Part shown: positions 1 to 8,858 of the stretch, one piece after another
Layout of the letters: each line of letters begins with the position of its first letter
Position numbering within the stretch: the stretch's first letter is position 1
Source of the DNA: Massilia antarctica
Lineage (GTDB): Bacteria; Pseudomonadota; Gammaproteobacteria; Burkholderiales; Burkholderiaceae_D
Reading direction: 5' to 3'
Assembly (NCBI RefSeq): GCF_015689335.1
Contig: NZ_CP065053.1
Location: 2,108,001 to 2,172,000 of the forward strand
DNA: 64,000 nucleotides
The notes under the pieces: model-generated
Databases searched by the model: none
What the model was told of the DNA's origin: nothing
The model's input: the letters and a program-made list of their open reading frames with translations, nothing else
Position numbers and translations under genes: made by a program

Positions 1-1194
1 CCGGAAGACATGCTGGCCGCGGGCTTTCGCCCGGTCGGCAAGGATTTCCCCGTGTTCCTGCATCCGAAGACGCAGGAAGAATATGCGCTTGCCCGCACCG
101 AGCGCAAGACCGCGCCCGGCTACCGCGGCTTCGTGTTCCACACCTCGCCCGACGTCACCCTCGAAGAAGACCTGGTGCGGCGCGACCTGACCATCAACGC
201 CATCGCGCGCGATGCCGACGGCGCCGTCACCGATCCATTCGGGGGCCAGCGCGACCTGGAGGCCAAAATCTTCCGCCACGTCTCCGATGCCTTTGCCGAA
301 GACCCGGTGCGCATCCTGCGCCTGGCGCGCTTCGCGGCGCGCTTTCCCGACTTTACGGTGGCGCCCGAAACCATGGAACTGATGCGGCGCATGGTGCTGG
401 CCGGCGAAGTCGATGCCCTGGTGGCCGAGCGGGTCTGGCAAGAAGTGGCGCGCGGCCTGATGGAGCAAACCCCGTCGCGCATGCTGGCCGTGCTGCGCGA
501 GTGCGGCGCCCTTGCGCGCATCATGCCGGAACTGGACGCCTTGTGGGGCGTGCCGCAGCCGCCGCTGCACCACCCCGAAATCGATACGGGCGTGCACATG
601 ATGCTGGTGATCGATTACGCGGCCGAACGCGGCTTCGATTTGCCGGTGCGCTTCGCCGCCCTGATGCACGACCTGGGCAAGGGCGCCACCCCGGCCGAAC
701 ACTGGCCGCGCCACCACGGCCACGAGCAGCTTGGCCTGGCCTTGATCGACACGCTCTGCGCCCGTCTCAAGGTGCCGGGCGAGTGCCGCGACCTGGCCGT
801 CATGACCGCGCGCGAGCACGGCAACGTCAGCCGCGCCCAGGAACTGCGCGCCAATACCCTGGTCACCCTGTTCGAACGCTGCGACGCCTTCCGCAAGCCG
901 CTGCGTTTCGAGCAGATGCTGCTGGCGGCCGAATGCGACTCGCGCGGGCGCGGCGGCGCGGGCGACGATTTCCGCACCCGCCCGTATCCGCCAGGGCCCT
1001 GCCTGCTCGGTGCCCTGGCCGCGGCGCGCGCGGTCAACGCCGGCGAGGTGGCCCTGCGCTGCGGCGAGAACAAGCAGCAGATTCCCCATGCCGTGCATAC
1101 GGCGCGTGTCTCGGCCGTCAAGGCGGCGCTGCGCCTTGGCGACGAGCGCGGTCAGGCGGACGACAGTCCCGGCGCGAATCCTGCTATTCTTTGA
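1..1194 (+). CDS. cca: CCA-adding tRNA nucleotidyltransferase (multifunctional), 5' end outside window
   Basis: Adds or repairs the 3' CCA of tRNAs in the cytoplasm. The reading frame is open from base 1 (Pro-Glu-Asp before the first Met at base 10), so the N-terminal part with the nucleotidyl-transferase signature lies before the window. What remains shows the end of the poly-A polymerase head (EDLVRRDLTINAIA, DPFGGQRDLE), the RNA-binding helices (EDPVRILRLARFAARF) and a C-terminal HD domain (HHPEIDTGVH, ALMHDLGKG). The HD domain marks the long proteobacterial type, which also has phosphatase and phosphodiesterase activity. The gene ends 31 bases before the cytochrome peroxidase gene. Identity is very likely; only the start is missing. 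Confidence 0.95.
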   Translation, partial: PEDMLAAGFRPVGKDFPVFLHPKTQEEYALARTERKTAPGYRGFVFHTSPDVTLEEDLVRRDLTINAIARDADGAVTDPFGGQRDLEAKIFRHVSDAFAEDPVRILRLARFAARFPDFTVAPETMELMRRMVLAGEVDALVAERVWQEVARGLMEQTPSRMLAVLRECGALARIMPELDALWGVPQPPLHHPEIDTGVHMMLVIDYAAERGFDLPVRFAALMHDLGKGATPAEHWPRHHGHEQLGLALIDTLCARLKVPGECRDLAVMTAREHGNVSRAQELRANTLVTLFERCDAFRKPLRFEQMLLAAECDSRGRGGAGDDFRTRPYPPGPCLLGALAAARAVNAGEVALRCGENKQQIPHAVHTARVSAVKAALRLGDERGQADDSPGANPAIL

Positions 1195-1225
1195 GCCGAT
1201 ATTGGCATTGACACGGAGAAACGGG

Positions 1226-2230
1226 ATGCTGTCCACCTTGCGCCGGTCGCGGCGGTCCCGCTGGTCCCGCTGCTCCCTTATGGCGCTCGCCTGCTGCTGG
1301 GCAGGCGCTGCCGCGGCCCAGGCGCTTGTCAATGAGCCAATCCGCGCGCTGCCGATGAAGGCGGTGGGCGACCCCGCGCGCATCGCGCTGGGCGCGCGCC
1401 TGTTCCAGGACCCGCGCTTTTCGCGCGACGGCACGCATAGCTGCGCCACCTGCCACCAGCTGCGCCGTGGCGGCGCCGACGGCAAGGCCCTCTCCACGGG
1501 GCCGGACGGCAAGCCGGCGCGTTTCAATACCCCGACGGTCTACAACAGCAGTTTCAATTACCGCCAGACCTGGACCGGGCGCCACAGCGGCGTCGAGCAA
1601 CTGCTCGAGCACGTGATCACAACGCCCAAGGGGTTTGCCGACGGCTGGCAGCTGATGGGCGCGCGCCTGAGCCGCGACGAGTCGCTGGCGGCCCAGTTCA
1701 AGGATGCCTACGGCGACGTCATGCGCCCGGTCTACGTGCGCGACGCGCTCGACCAGTATCTGCGCTCGCTGGTGACGCCGTCGCGCTTCGACCGCTACCT
1801 GCGCGGCGAGGCGGGCGCCATCACGGCCGAGGAAGAACGCGGCTACCTGCGCTTCAAGAGCTACGGCTGCGCGGCCTGCCACCAGGGCATCAACGTGGGC
1901 GGCAACCTGTTCCAGAAACTGGGCGTCATGCGCGAAATGCCGGGGCTGGAAACGAGCGGCGCGGACCTGGGCCGCTATCTGGTCACCGGCCGCAACGTCG
2001 ACCGCAACGTGTTCCGCGTGCCCGACCTGCGCAATGTCGCGCTGACCGCGCCATACTTCCATGACGGCTCGGTGGGCACGCTCGACCAGGCGGTCGAACT
2101 GATGTTCAAATACCAGCTCGGGCGCACCGCCCCGCAGCAGGACAAGGAACTGATCGTGCGCTTCCTGCATACCCTGAGCGGCGAGAAGCTGGTGCCGGCA
2201 GTGCCGCCGGCGCCGGGAGTACAGCCGTGA
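1226..2230 (+). CDS. Periplasmic di-haem cytochrome c peroxidase family protein
   Basis: 334 residues with an Arg-rich N-terminus and a hydrophobic signal peptide (LMALACCWAGAAAAQA), so it is exported. There are two c-type haem sites: CATCH at about residues 73-77 and CAACH at about 215-219. The spacing and the segments around them (FQDPRFSRDGTHSCATCH; FRVPDLRNVALTAPYFHDGS) fit the MauG/bacterial cytochrome c peroxidase family, which reduces H2O2 or carries out related oxidations with electrons from periplasmic donors. I chose ATG 1226 because GGAG at 1215-1218 sits 7 bases upstream; the frame is open further upstream but overlaps cca. Its stop overlaps the GTG start of the downstream diguanylate cyclase by 4 bases, so the two are translationally coupled. 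The true substrate is not visible. Confidence 0.88.
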   Translation: MLSTLRRSRRSRWSRCSLMALACCWAGAAAAQALVNEPIRALPMKAVGDPARIALGARLFQDPRFSRDGTHSCATCHQLRRGGADGKALSTGPDGKPARFNTPTVYNSSFNYRQTWTGRHSGVEQLLEHVITTPKGFADGWQLMGARLSRDESLAAQFKDAYGDVMRPVYVRDALDQYLRSLVTPSRFDRYLRGEAGAITAEEERGYLRFKSYGCAACHQGINVGGNLFQKLGVMREMPGLETSGADLGRYLVTGRNVDRNVFRVPDLRNVALTAPYFHDGSVGTLDQAVELMFKYQLGRTAPQQDKELIVRFLHTLSGEKLVPAVPPAPGVQP

Positions 2231-3765
2231 GCGGCGCCCTGGGCACCTGGCGCAGGATCGCCGCGCTGCTGCTGCTGGTGGCGCTGATGGTGGTGCTCGG
2301 CGTGCTGTTCAACCGCACCCAGGCCGTCGACATCGAAGCGCAGAACCGGGTCATGCTCAACCTGCGCGAGCTGGAAAAGCTCGACTCGGAGTGGAACGTC
2401 AACATCCTGCGCTCGCACATCGGCTTGAACACCAATTACGACCCGCTCTCGGCACCGCTGGCGCGCATGCGCGAACTGCAGCTGCGCCTGGCCGCCGCGC
2501 TGCCCATGGCGGGCAATGCCAAGGCCGGGGAAGCGCTTGAGCAGGTCAGGCGCGCGCTAGTGAAGAAGGAAGAACTGGTCGAGCAGTTCAAGTCGCAGAA
2601 CGCGATTCTGCGCAATTCCCTGATTTTTTTCCCGCCCGCGATCACCGACCTGAAGACCGAATTAAATGGCATCGAAGGCGCGATCGTACCGGCGCGCACG
2701 GTGCTGGCGCTCGACGGCGCCCTCAATAGCCTGCTGAGCGACATCCTGCGCTACAACCTGGCGCCGTCGCCGGCGCTGGCGGCGCAGATCGAACGCACGA
2801 TCGCCTCGATGCAGCCGCTGCGCGGCGATTTTTCCGACAGCGTGAGCGACACCATCGATGAACTGGGACGCCACGCGCATGCCATCCTGCGTTACCGCCA
2901 GATGGAAAACGAACTCGAAATGCATATCGCGAACAGCCGCACCGCCGAGGCGATGGAAAACCTGGGCAGCCTGTTCGACACCTCGTTCGACCAGGTGCTG
3001 ATCGAAAAGCAGCGTTACCGGACCTATTTGTTCGCGTATTCGGGCTTTCTGCTGCTGTTGTTGATGTACGTGGCGCGCCGCCTGCTGCGCAGCTACAGCA
3101 TCATCGGCGTGGTCAATCGCAGCCTGCAGGCGGCCAACGAGACCCTGGAGCACCGCGTGGCCGAACGCACCGCGGAGCTGGAAGCGCAGTCGGCGCGCCT
3201 GAAGCAACTGGCCCAGCATGACAGCTTGACCGGCTTGATCAATTACGGCGAACTCACGCGCCTGCTGGCGCATGCCCTGGTGCGGGCCGGCCGCCGCGGC
3301 GACGTGGTGGTGGCCATGTTCATCGACCTCGATGGCTTCAAGGCGGTCAACGACACCTACGGACACGCCACCGGGGACCTGGTGCTGTGCGAAGTGGCCA
3401 GGCGGGTGCAGGAAAAGCTGCGCAAGGAAGATGCGCTGGCGCGCCTGGGCGGGGATGAATTCGTGATCCTGCTGGAAGAGGTCAGCGGCCGCGATGGCGT
3501 TTTGCGGGTGGCGCAGCAGACGCTCGACGCGATCCGCTCGATCACCGAGGCGGGCGGCTTCCCGGTGCGCATTTCGGCCAGCATCGGCGTGGCCAGCGCC
3601 AAGGGCAAGGAAGGCTTCATGCGCGGCGCGCCGGCCTTGCTGGCCGATGCCGACCAGGCCATGTACCAGGCCAAGCAGGGGGGCAAGAACGGGATTTCGT
3701 TCAGCCCGCAGGCGCAGTGGAACGAGGCGCCGGTCGCGCTGCCGGGCGTAACCACCACCGTCTGA
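2227..3765 (+). CDS. Membrane DAHL-domain diguanylate cyclase (GGDEF)
   Basis: 512 residues. TM1 is at about residues 11-28; a helical periplasmic region follows (about 30-255) whose LNLRELEKLDSEWNVNILR and NYDPL segments resemble the DAHL sensor domain; TM2 is at about 263-283; then a short coiled coil (LEHRVAERTAELEAQ) and a C-terminal GGDEF domain. The active-site GGDEF is intact at residues 408-412, and an RxxD inhibitory site (RKED, 399-402) lies exactly five residues before it, so a product-inhibited active cyclase making c-di-GMP is expected. The start is GTG 2227, overlapping the stop of the cytochrome peroxidase gene (GTGA). The pairing suggests that the periplasmic sensor reads something linked to the peroxidase; this is inference. 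Confidence 0.9.
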   Translation: MSGALGTWRRIAALLLLVALMVVLGVLFNRTQAVDIEAQNRVMLNLRELEKLDSEWNVNILRSHIGLNTNYDPLSAPLARMRELQLRLAAALPMAGNAKAGEALEQVRRALVKKEELVEQFKSQNAILRNSLIFFPPAITDLKTELNGIEGAIVPARTVLALDGALNSLLSDILRYNLAPSPALAAQIERTIASMQPLRGDFSDSVSDTIDELGRHAHAILRYRQMENELEMHIANSRTAEAMENLGSLFDTSFDQVLIEKQRYRTYLFAYSGFLLLLLMYVARRLLRSYSIIGVVNRSLQAANETLEHRVAERTAELEAQSARLKQLAQHDSLTGLINYGELTRLLAHALVRAGRRGDVVVAMFIDLDGFKAVNDTYGHATGDLVLCEVARRVQEKLRKEDALARLGGDEFVILLEEVSGRDGVLRVAQQTLDAIRSITEAGGFPVRISASIGVASAKGKEGFMRGAPALLADADQAMYQAKQGGKNGISFSPQAQWNEAPVALPGVTTTV

Positions 3766-4147
3766 ACTGCTGGCGGGAAAGTGGGAATTAGAAGATGTCC
3801 AGTTGTTCCGGCCGATATTGTATCTCTGCGGCGATGCCTCGTTCGGGGGGGTAAAATTTTCCATTCGTGCCGATGGACTCCCACGTTTCGTTGTTGATCA
3901 GTGCGTGACCGAACTATTTGGCAATGACGTCATCTTCAAATAACTGTGCTTAAGCGTGGCAAAGTTAATTTCAAATCTTCGTTTTTTTATAGCCCGCCCG
4001 ATAGGCTGGGCGAACAATAATTTTTCCGAAAATGATTAGAAATCCCGTTAAGTGTTGCAAGGGGATTTGAACAGGAATGTTCAAGCTACGGTATTTTCAG
4101 CGATCACTAATTTTGAGTAGCGTTGTCAATCGCGCTGTTGTGCAAAT
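3766..4147. other. AT-rich intergenic stretch, edge of acquired islet
   Basis: 382 bases with no convincing gene. Composition changes sharply from the GC-rich flank to AT-rich after about 3850. An imperfect hairpin (GCCCGCC/GGCTGGGC) lies near 3990-4012 and is followed by a weak T-rich stretch; it could end transcription of the diguanylate cyclase gene, but this is weak. On the minus strand a short in-frame stretch ends at the TAA at 3788-3790 but is broken by internal stops; I could not match it to a family. Confidence 0.4.
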
Positions 4148-5281
4148 TTAATCAAATTGCAATATTTGCACAACCGTTAAATCATCGCCATCGAAGGTTT
4201 TAAAGCTATAATTTCCTTCTATCATTTTTACTGAAGTTATTTCAGGCAAAAAAACTTGGAATTTAATCGTTTTATTTGCCCCCTCTGCTAATGCGAAAGA
4301 TTCTGTTCGCGAATTTTGATAATCGACTGTCCCTTTACCTGCGGTGCCATTCATCGATCCGTCAATAATTATAGCTGACCCAGTACTATTTTTTATGTCA
4401 ACCATTAGAGTCAGCACATCTCCACGTCGAATTACCTCCTGCACCGTAATTTTAACACGTGATTCTTTAAAATCCTTTTCTAACTTCCCGTGACCAAAAC
4501 GTATATTAGTCGTGTTCTTGAAGCCGGCTAACTGCTTACTAGAGCCAATTAATTCGTACTTCTCCGCTATATATCCAAACATCGACTGTTTCATCTCGCT
4601 ACCAACGAACGTGCCTAATAAAAACGGCACCACGAGGAAAATCGTCAGTAAGGGAATTACCAAAATACTTTGCCAGACCGCTGTTGCATTTTCTTTATTT
4701 GCCACAACCTTTCCATGGGTTGCCTTTGATTCGATGCTTTCAATATCTGCGTGCTCAAACTGCCTACCCTGCACAAGAAGAAGTAAAGTAACCGTCTCTA
4801 GTCTAATCAGTTTAGGAATAGTGATAATGTTCCCTTGAACAGTTACGGTACTTTTGGATGTTCCAACGATCTCAAATCTGCAAACAGGCCGTATTATCAT
4901 CGTAACCTCCTCTTCCAACAACAGTCCTGCGTTGTAGATGGACAAAGAGTGGATCTGCTCGCCGTTTCTAGAAGTAGTCATGTAAAGCTTAGGCGCAATC
5001 ACATATAGCCAACGCGATTTGATGATCCACCAGACTCCAGCAACGGCAAGAGTTCCTATTACAGTATTAAAGATTGCTGTTAGCAAGTTACGGCTCCGGT
5101 TGGCGCTTTTAGTACTGAATTCTTTACAATCAAAAATTTTTCCTGGAGCACAGTTTGATTTAAATAATAAAAATATAAGTTTACAGATTCCGTGAAACTT
5201 TGCAACTTCTTCGTAAAAACCATTTTTCCAGATGGAGCTTGGTCTTGTCGATACAGGCGGCCCAAGGCCAGCGTATCGCAT
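4148..5281 (-). CDS. Hypothetical two-TM membrane protein, AT-rich
   Basis: Up to 377 residues and not recognised. There are two hydrophobic helices (about residues 66-87 and 202-224), a soluble segment between them (about 95-195, beta-rich by eye) and a C-terminal domain of about 150 residues (KNSTGSAIIIDGSMNG) that looks like a beta-sandwich. The base composition is much more AT-rich than the flanks, and codon use differs from neighbours, suggesting lateral transfer together with the adjacent broken transposase. The start is uncertain: ATG 5281 has no clear ribosome binding site, and a later start closer to TM1 is possible. No operon partner is visible. Function unknown. Confidence 0.6.
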   Translation of the reverse strand: MRYAGLGPPVSTRPSSIWKNGFYEEVAKFHGICKLIFLLFKSNCAPGKIFDCKEFSTKSANRSRNLLTAIFNTVIGTLAVAGVWWIIKSRWLYVIAPKLYMTTSRNGEQIHSLSIYNAGLLLEEEVTMIIRPVCRFEIVGTSKSTVTVQGNIITIPKLIRLETVTLLLLVQGRQFEHADIESIESKATHGKVVANKENATAVWQSILVIPLLTIFLVVPFLLGTFVGSEMKQSMFGYIAEKYELIGSSKQLAGFKNTTNIRFGHGKLEKDFKESRVKITVQEVIRRGDVLTLMVDIKNSTGSAIIIDGSMNGTAGKGTVDYQNSRTESFALAEGANKTIKFQVFLPEITSVKMIEGNYSFKTFDGDDLTVVQILQFD

Positions 5282-5497
5282 GTCGAACTATAAGCTAAAT
5301 TTTTTGTGTTGAGAATTCCATAGAAAATGAAAAAAATTTATGGACCTGAACCTTGCATAATTTATCCAAACCTCGTGCTCTCGGCAGCCCGGCCTTACCG
5401 GTGATGCTGGAAGCCCCCAGTCATTAGTTGTCAAGACGCGCTTTGTCATACACGCGCTTCGAGAATAACACAGGCTTTTCTTCCTGCTGTTTCGTCG

Positions 5498-6179
5498 TCA
5501 GGACAGAGTTCGGCCCCCCAAGACCGTAAATTGCCAGTCGGCGAGTATCAAATTCGCGAAGCCGAACAAAGTGAACAGTTGGGCTGTATTTTTCGTCAAG
5601 TTGCGGTAGCGCGCTTTCCGATGACGAAAGACGTCCCACACAACATGGAACGGATGCTCAACTTTGGCTCGTACGCCTGCCTTCAAGTGTTCCAGCTTTT
5701 CCATCATTCGGCCAAGCTTTTTGGCAGGCAGGGTCCTTCGCTTGGTTCGCTACATGCAACGTGCCACGTGACCCTCGTGACGAGATTCTCTTCGTATTTC
5801 TCAACACTCAGGTATCCAGCATCGCCCATCACCGCGACTTCATCGCCGTGCAGCAGCACCCGTGCCTGCGTGACGTCGGCCACGTGGGAGGCAGTGCTCA
5901 CCACCGTGTGTACCAAACCCGACTTCGCTTCAACGCCAATATGTGCTTTGATCCCGAAGTGCCAGTCATTACCTTCTTTGTCTGGTCCACGTACATTCGC
6001 AACCTGCGTGCCCAGCCGATTGGCGGATTGCCAGCATGTTCAACCTTCGGATAGAACGGCTCGATCGGCGCGTCCAACGGTGACCTTGGTGTCACCATTT
6101 CTATCTTTGCCAAGAATACGCCATAACGTGTCATCTTCTTTTTGGCGATGTATTCGAGACCGGAAAAACTCTTCTGCAT
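5498..6179 (-). pseudogene. Broken IS5-family transposase remnant
   Basis: Three pieces of one IS5-family (IS5 subgroup) transposase lie in order on the minus strand but in different frames. The N-terminal piece starts at 6179 (MQKSFSGLEYIAKKK, then IEPFYPK and PPIG.ARRLRMYV). The central catalytic-core piece is at about 5916-5704 (VHTVVSTASHVADVTQA, HGDEVAVMGDAGY). The C-terminal piece is at 5707-5498 (RAKVEHPFHVVWDVFRHRK, NTAQLFTLFGFANL). The N-terminal piece runs directly into sequence that reads as the central part one frame off, so an internal deletion of the residues between them has occurred, and a second frameshift separates centre and C-terminus. Terminal inverted repeats could not be found. 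This is an inactive insertion-sequence relic. Confidence 0.85.
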
Positions 6180-6385
6180 GATCGATCAGACGTTCGTGGA
6201 GGCGCAGTTATTGTCTCAGGTATCGCATCAGTCTGGCACCGTGGCCGATGAATAAATCAGTACTTCTCTAAGACACAATCGACAGCTTGACAGTCGGCGG
6301 ACCACAAACACGAAGGACGGCTAATACGATACAATGGAACAATTGGTGCACTGCACAATCGACGTCACGGATAACGGCCGCAATC

Positions 6386-7048
6386 ATGTTCACAAACCCA
6401 TTCAGCAGCTGGCTCAGCGCCCGCAGCGGCCGCAAGACCCGCCGCAAGGTGCTGGTCAAACAGCTCCACGAACGCGACCGCCACCGCGTACTGAGGCATT
6501 TCCTCGCGCTCGACAATAGTGACCGCTTGCTTCGTTTCGGCACCAACCTGCCCGACGAACTGGTGGAAGCCTACGTGGCCAGGATCGATTTTTCGCACGA
6601 CACCGTGTATGGCGTCTACAACCCGGTGTTCAAGCTGGTCGCCGTCGGCCACCTGGCCTTCGCGCCCAAGCAAGCCTCGACGCATGCGCTGAGCAGCACG
6701 ACCAAGGATATCGTGGCCGAATTCGGCGTGTCGGTGTCGGCCTCGGCGCGCGGGCTGGGCATCGGCTCCAAATTGTTCGAGCGCGCCGCCATCCGCTGCC
6801 GCAACCTCGATGTCGACACCTTGTACATGCACTGCCTCTCGTCCAACCAGACCATGATGCACATCGCGAAAAAGGCCGGCATGGAGATCCAGCGCGACTA
6901 CGGCGAAGCCGATGCCTACCTGCGCCTGCTTCCGCCCGACCCGGCCAGCATGCTCAGGGAAGCCATCGACGAGCAGTTCGCCACCATCGACTACACCCTC
7001 AAGGCCAACACCCGCGCCGCCGTCAAGTTCTTCGTGCCAAAGAAGTAA
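6386..7048 (+). CDS. GNAT-family N-acetyltransferase
   Basis: 220 residues from ATG 6386; the frame is open upstream to 6287, but that part reads into the AT-rich islet and is unlike the rest. The GNAT fold is supported by the central segment with the acetyl-CoA-binding loop (SASARGLGIGSKLFERA, an RGxGIG-type pyrophosphate-binding motif) followed by an alpha/beta segment (YMHCLSSNQTMMHIAKKAGM) typical of motif B. The substrate (protein, amino acid or small molecule) cannot be read. It sits alone between the insertion-sequence relic and the convergent Lrp-type regulator. The ribosome binding site is weak. A 15-base in-frame duplication covers the stop codon (see the repeat at 7040-7066). Confidence 0.75.
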   Translation: MFTNPFSSWLSARSGRKTRRKVLVKQLHERDRHRVLRHFLALDNSDRLLRFGTNLPDELVEAYVARIDFSHDTVYGVYNPVFKLVAVGHLAFAPKQASTHALSSTTKDIVAEFGVSVSASARGLGIGSKLFERAAIRCRNLDVDTLYMHCLSSNQTMMHIAKKAGMEIQRDYGEADAYLRLLPPDPASMLREAIDEQFATIDYTLKANTRAAVKFFVPKK

Positions 7049-7066
7049 GCCCCGAAGAAGTAAGCC
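7040..7066 (+). repeat. 15-bp in-frame duplication carrying the stop codon
   Basis: AAGAAGTAAGCC occurs at 7040-7051 and again at 7055-7066, period 15, so the acetyltransferase stop TAA is followed five codons later by a second in-frame TAA. The same arrangement occurs at 12420-12464. Confidence 0.8.
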
Positions 7067-7576
7067 TTACATCAGCGGCAGCGCGGTCGTATCCTTGATC
7101 CGCTGCAGCGCAAAGCTCGACTTCACGTCCGCCACCGCCGGGTGGCTGAGCAGGGTCTGCATCATGAAGCGCGAAAAGTGGTCCATGTCTTCCACGTGCA
7201 CGCGCAGCAGGTAATCCATTTCCCCCGTCATCGCATAGCAGGCCACCACTTCCGGCCAGTGTTCGACTGACAGCGCGAAGTCGCTATGCGGCGAACTGGT
7301 GGCGCGGCGCGCGCCGGCCGCGTTGCTGGAGCCCTCGCTGTGCTTTTCCAGCCGCACGTTCACATACGCCAGCAAACCGAGCCCGATCTGGGCCGGGTCG
7401 AGCAGGGCCACGTACTGGCGGATCACGCCCGCTTCTTCCAGCCGCTTGATGCGGCGCAGGCAGGGCGAGGGCGACAGGCTGACCCGGTCGGCCACGTCCT
7501 GGTTCGACAGGCGCCCGTCCGCCTGCAGAATCGCCAGAATCTTCCGATCTGTTTTATCCAGCACAATTTTTGGCAT
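7067..7576 (-). CDS. Lrp/AsnC-family transcriptional regulator
   Basis: 169 residues: N-terminal winged helix-turn-helix (about 5-60; LDKTDRKILAILQADGR, SPSPCLRRIKRLEEAGVI) and C-terminal RAM/AsnC ligand-binding domain (about 70-160; ALSVEHWPEVVACYAMTGE, DYLLRVHV). It is slightly longer than usual because of an insertion of about 15 residues (EGSSNAAGARRATSS) between the halves. It is transcribed divergently from hppD with a 125-base shared promoter region, so by context it probably senses an aromatic amino acid (Phe/Tyr/Trp) or keto acid and controls hppD and the following oxidoreductase gene. Family assignment is firm; the ligand is inference. Confidence 0.9.
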   Translation of the reverse strand: MPKIVLDKTDRKILAILQADGRLSNQDVADRVSLSPSPCLRRIKRLEEAGVIRQYVALLDPAQIGLGLLAYVNVRLEKHSEGSSNAAGARRATSSPHSDFALSVEHWPEVVACYAMTGEMDYLLRVHVEDMDHFSRFMMQTLLSHPAVADVKSSFALQRIKDTTALPLM

Positions 7577-7701
7577 ATTTCCTCCGAAAGCCGCATTTCA
7601 ACGCAATATTATTGCTCAAATCGCGAGGCGCGGGGCAGTGTTTGAAATTTAATGCTGGAGTCGCAGGACTATACTGTGCCCTATTAAAATAGGAGACTGT
7701 C
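7577..7701 (+). promoter_or_regulatory. Divergent regulator-hppD promoter region
   Basis: TATACT at 7670-7675 is a good -10 box for hppD; upstream -35 candidates are weak (TTTAAT 7648-7653, 16-base spacer; TTGAAA 7642-7647, spacer too long), as expected for an activator-dependent promoter. AGGAG at 7691-7695 is the ribosome binding site, 6 bases before ATG 7702. The Lrp-type protein probably binds here. Confidence 0.5.
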
Positions 7702-8823
<1,122 letters not shown>

Positions 8824-8858
8824 AGCGCGGCGTACAAGAACATACGGAGACAAAGACA

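Noticed and set aside
3788..3960. Possible decayed gene end on the minus strand (…RPEQLDIF then stop)
   Set aside because: At least two in-frame stops within 60 codons and no family that I can name.
5282..5497. Terminal inverted repeats or target duplication of the IS5 relic
   Set aside because: No matching ends could be found on either side by eye; the ends seem lost.
6287..6335. TTGACA at 6287-6292 with AT-rich TACGATACAAT downstream as promoter of the acetyltransferase
   Set aside because: Spacing between the boxes is far too long (over 30 bases); no acceptable pair was found.
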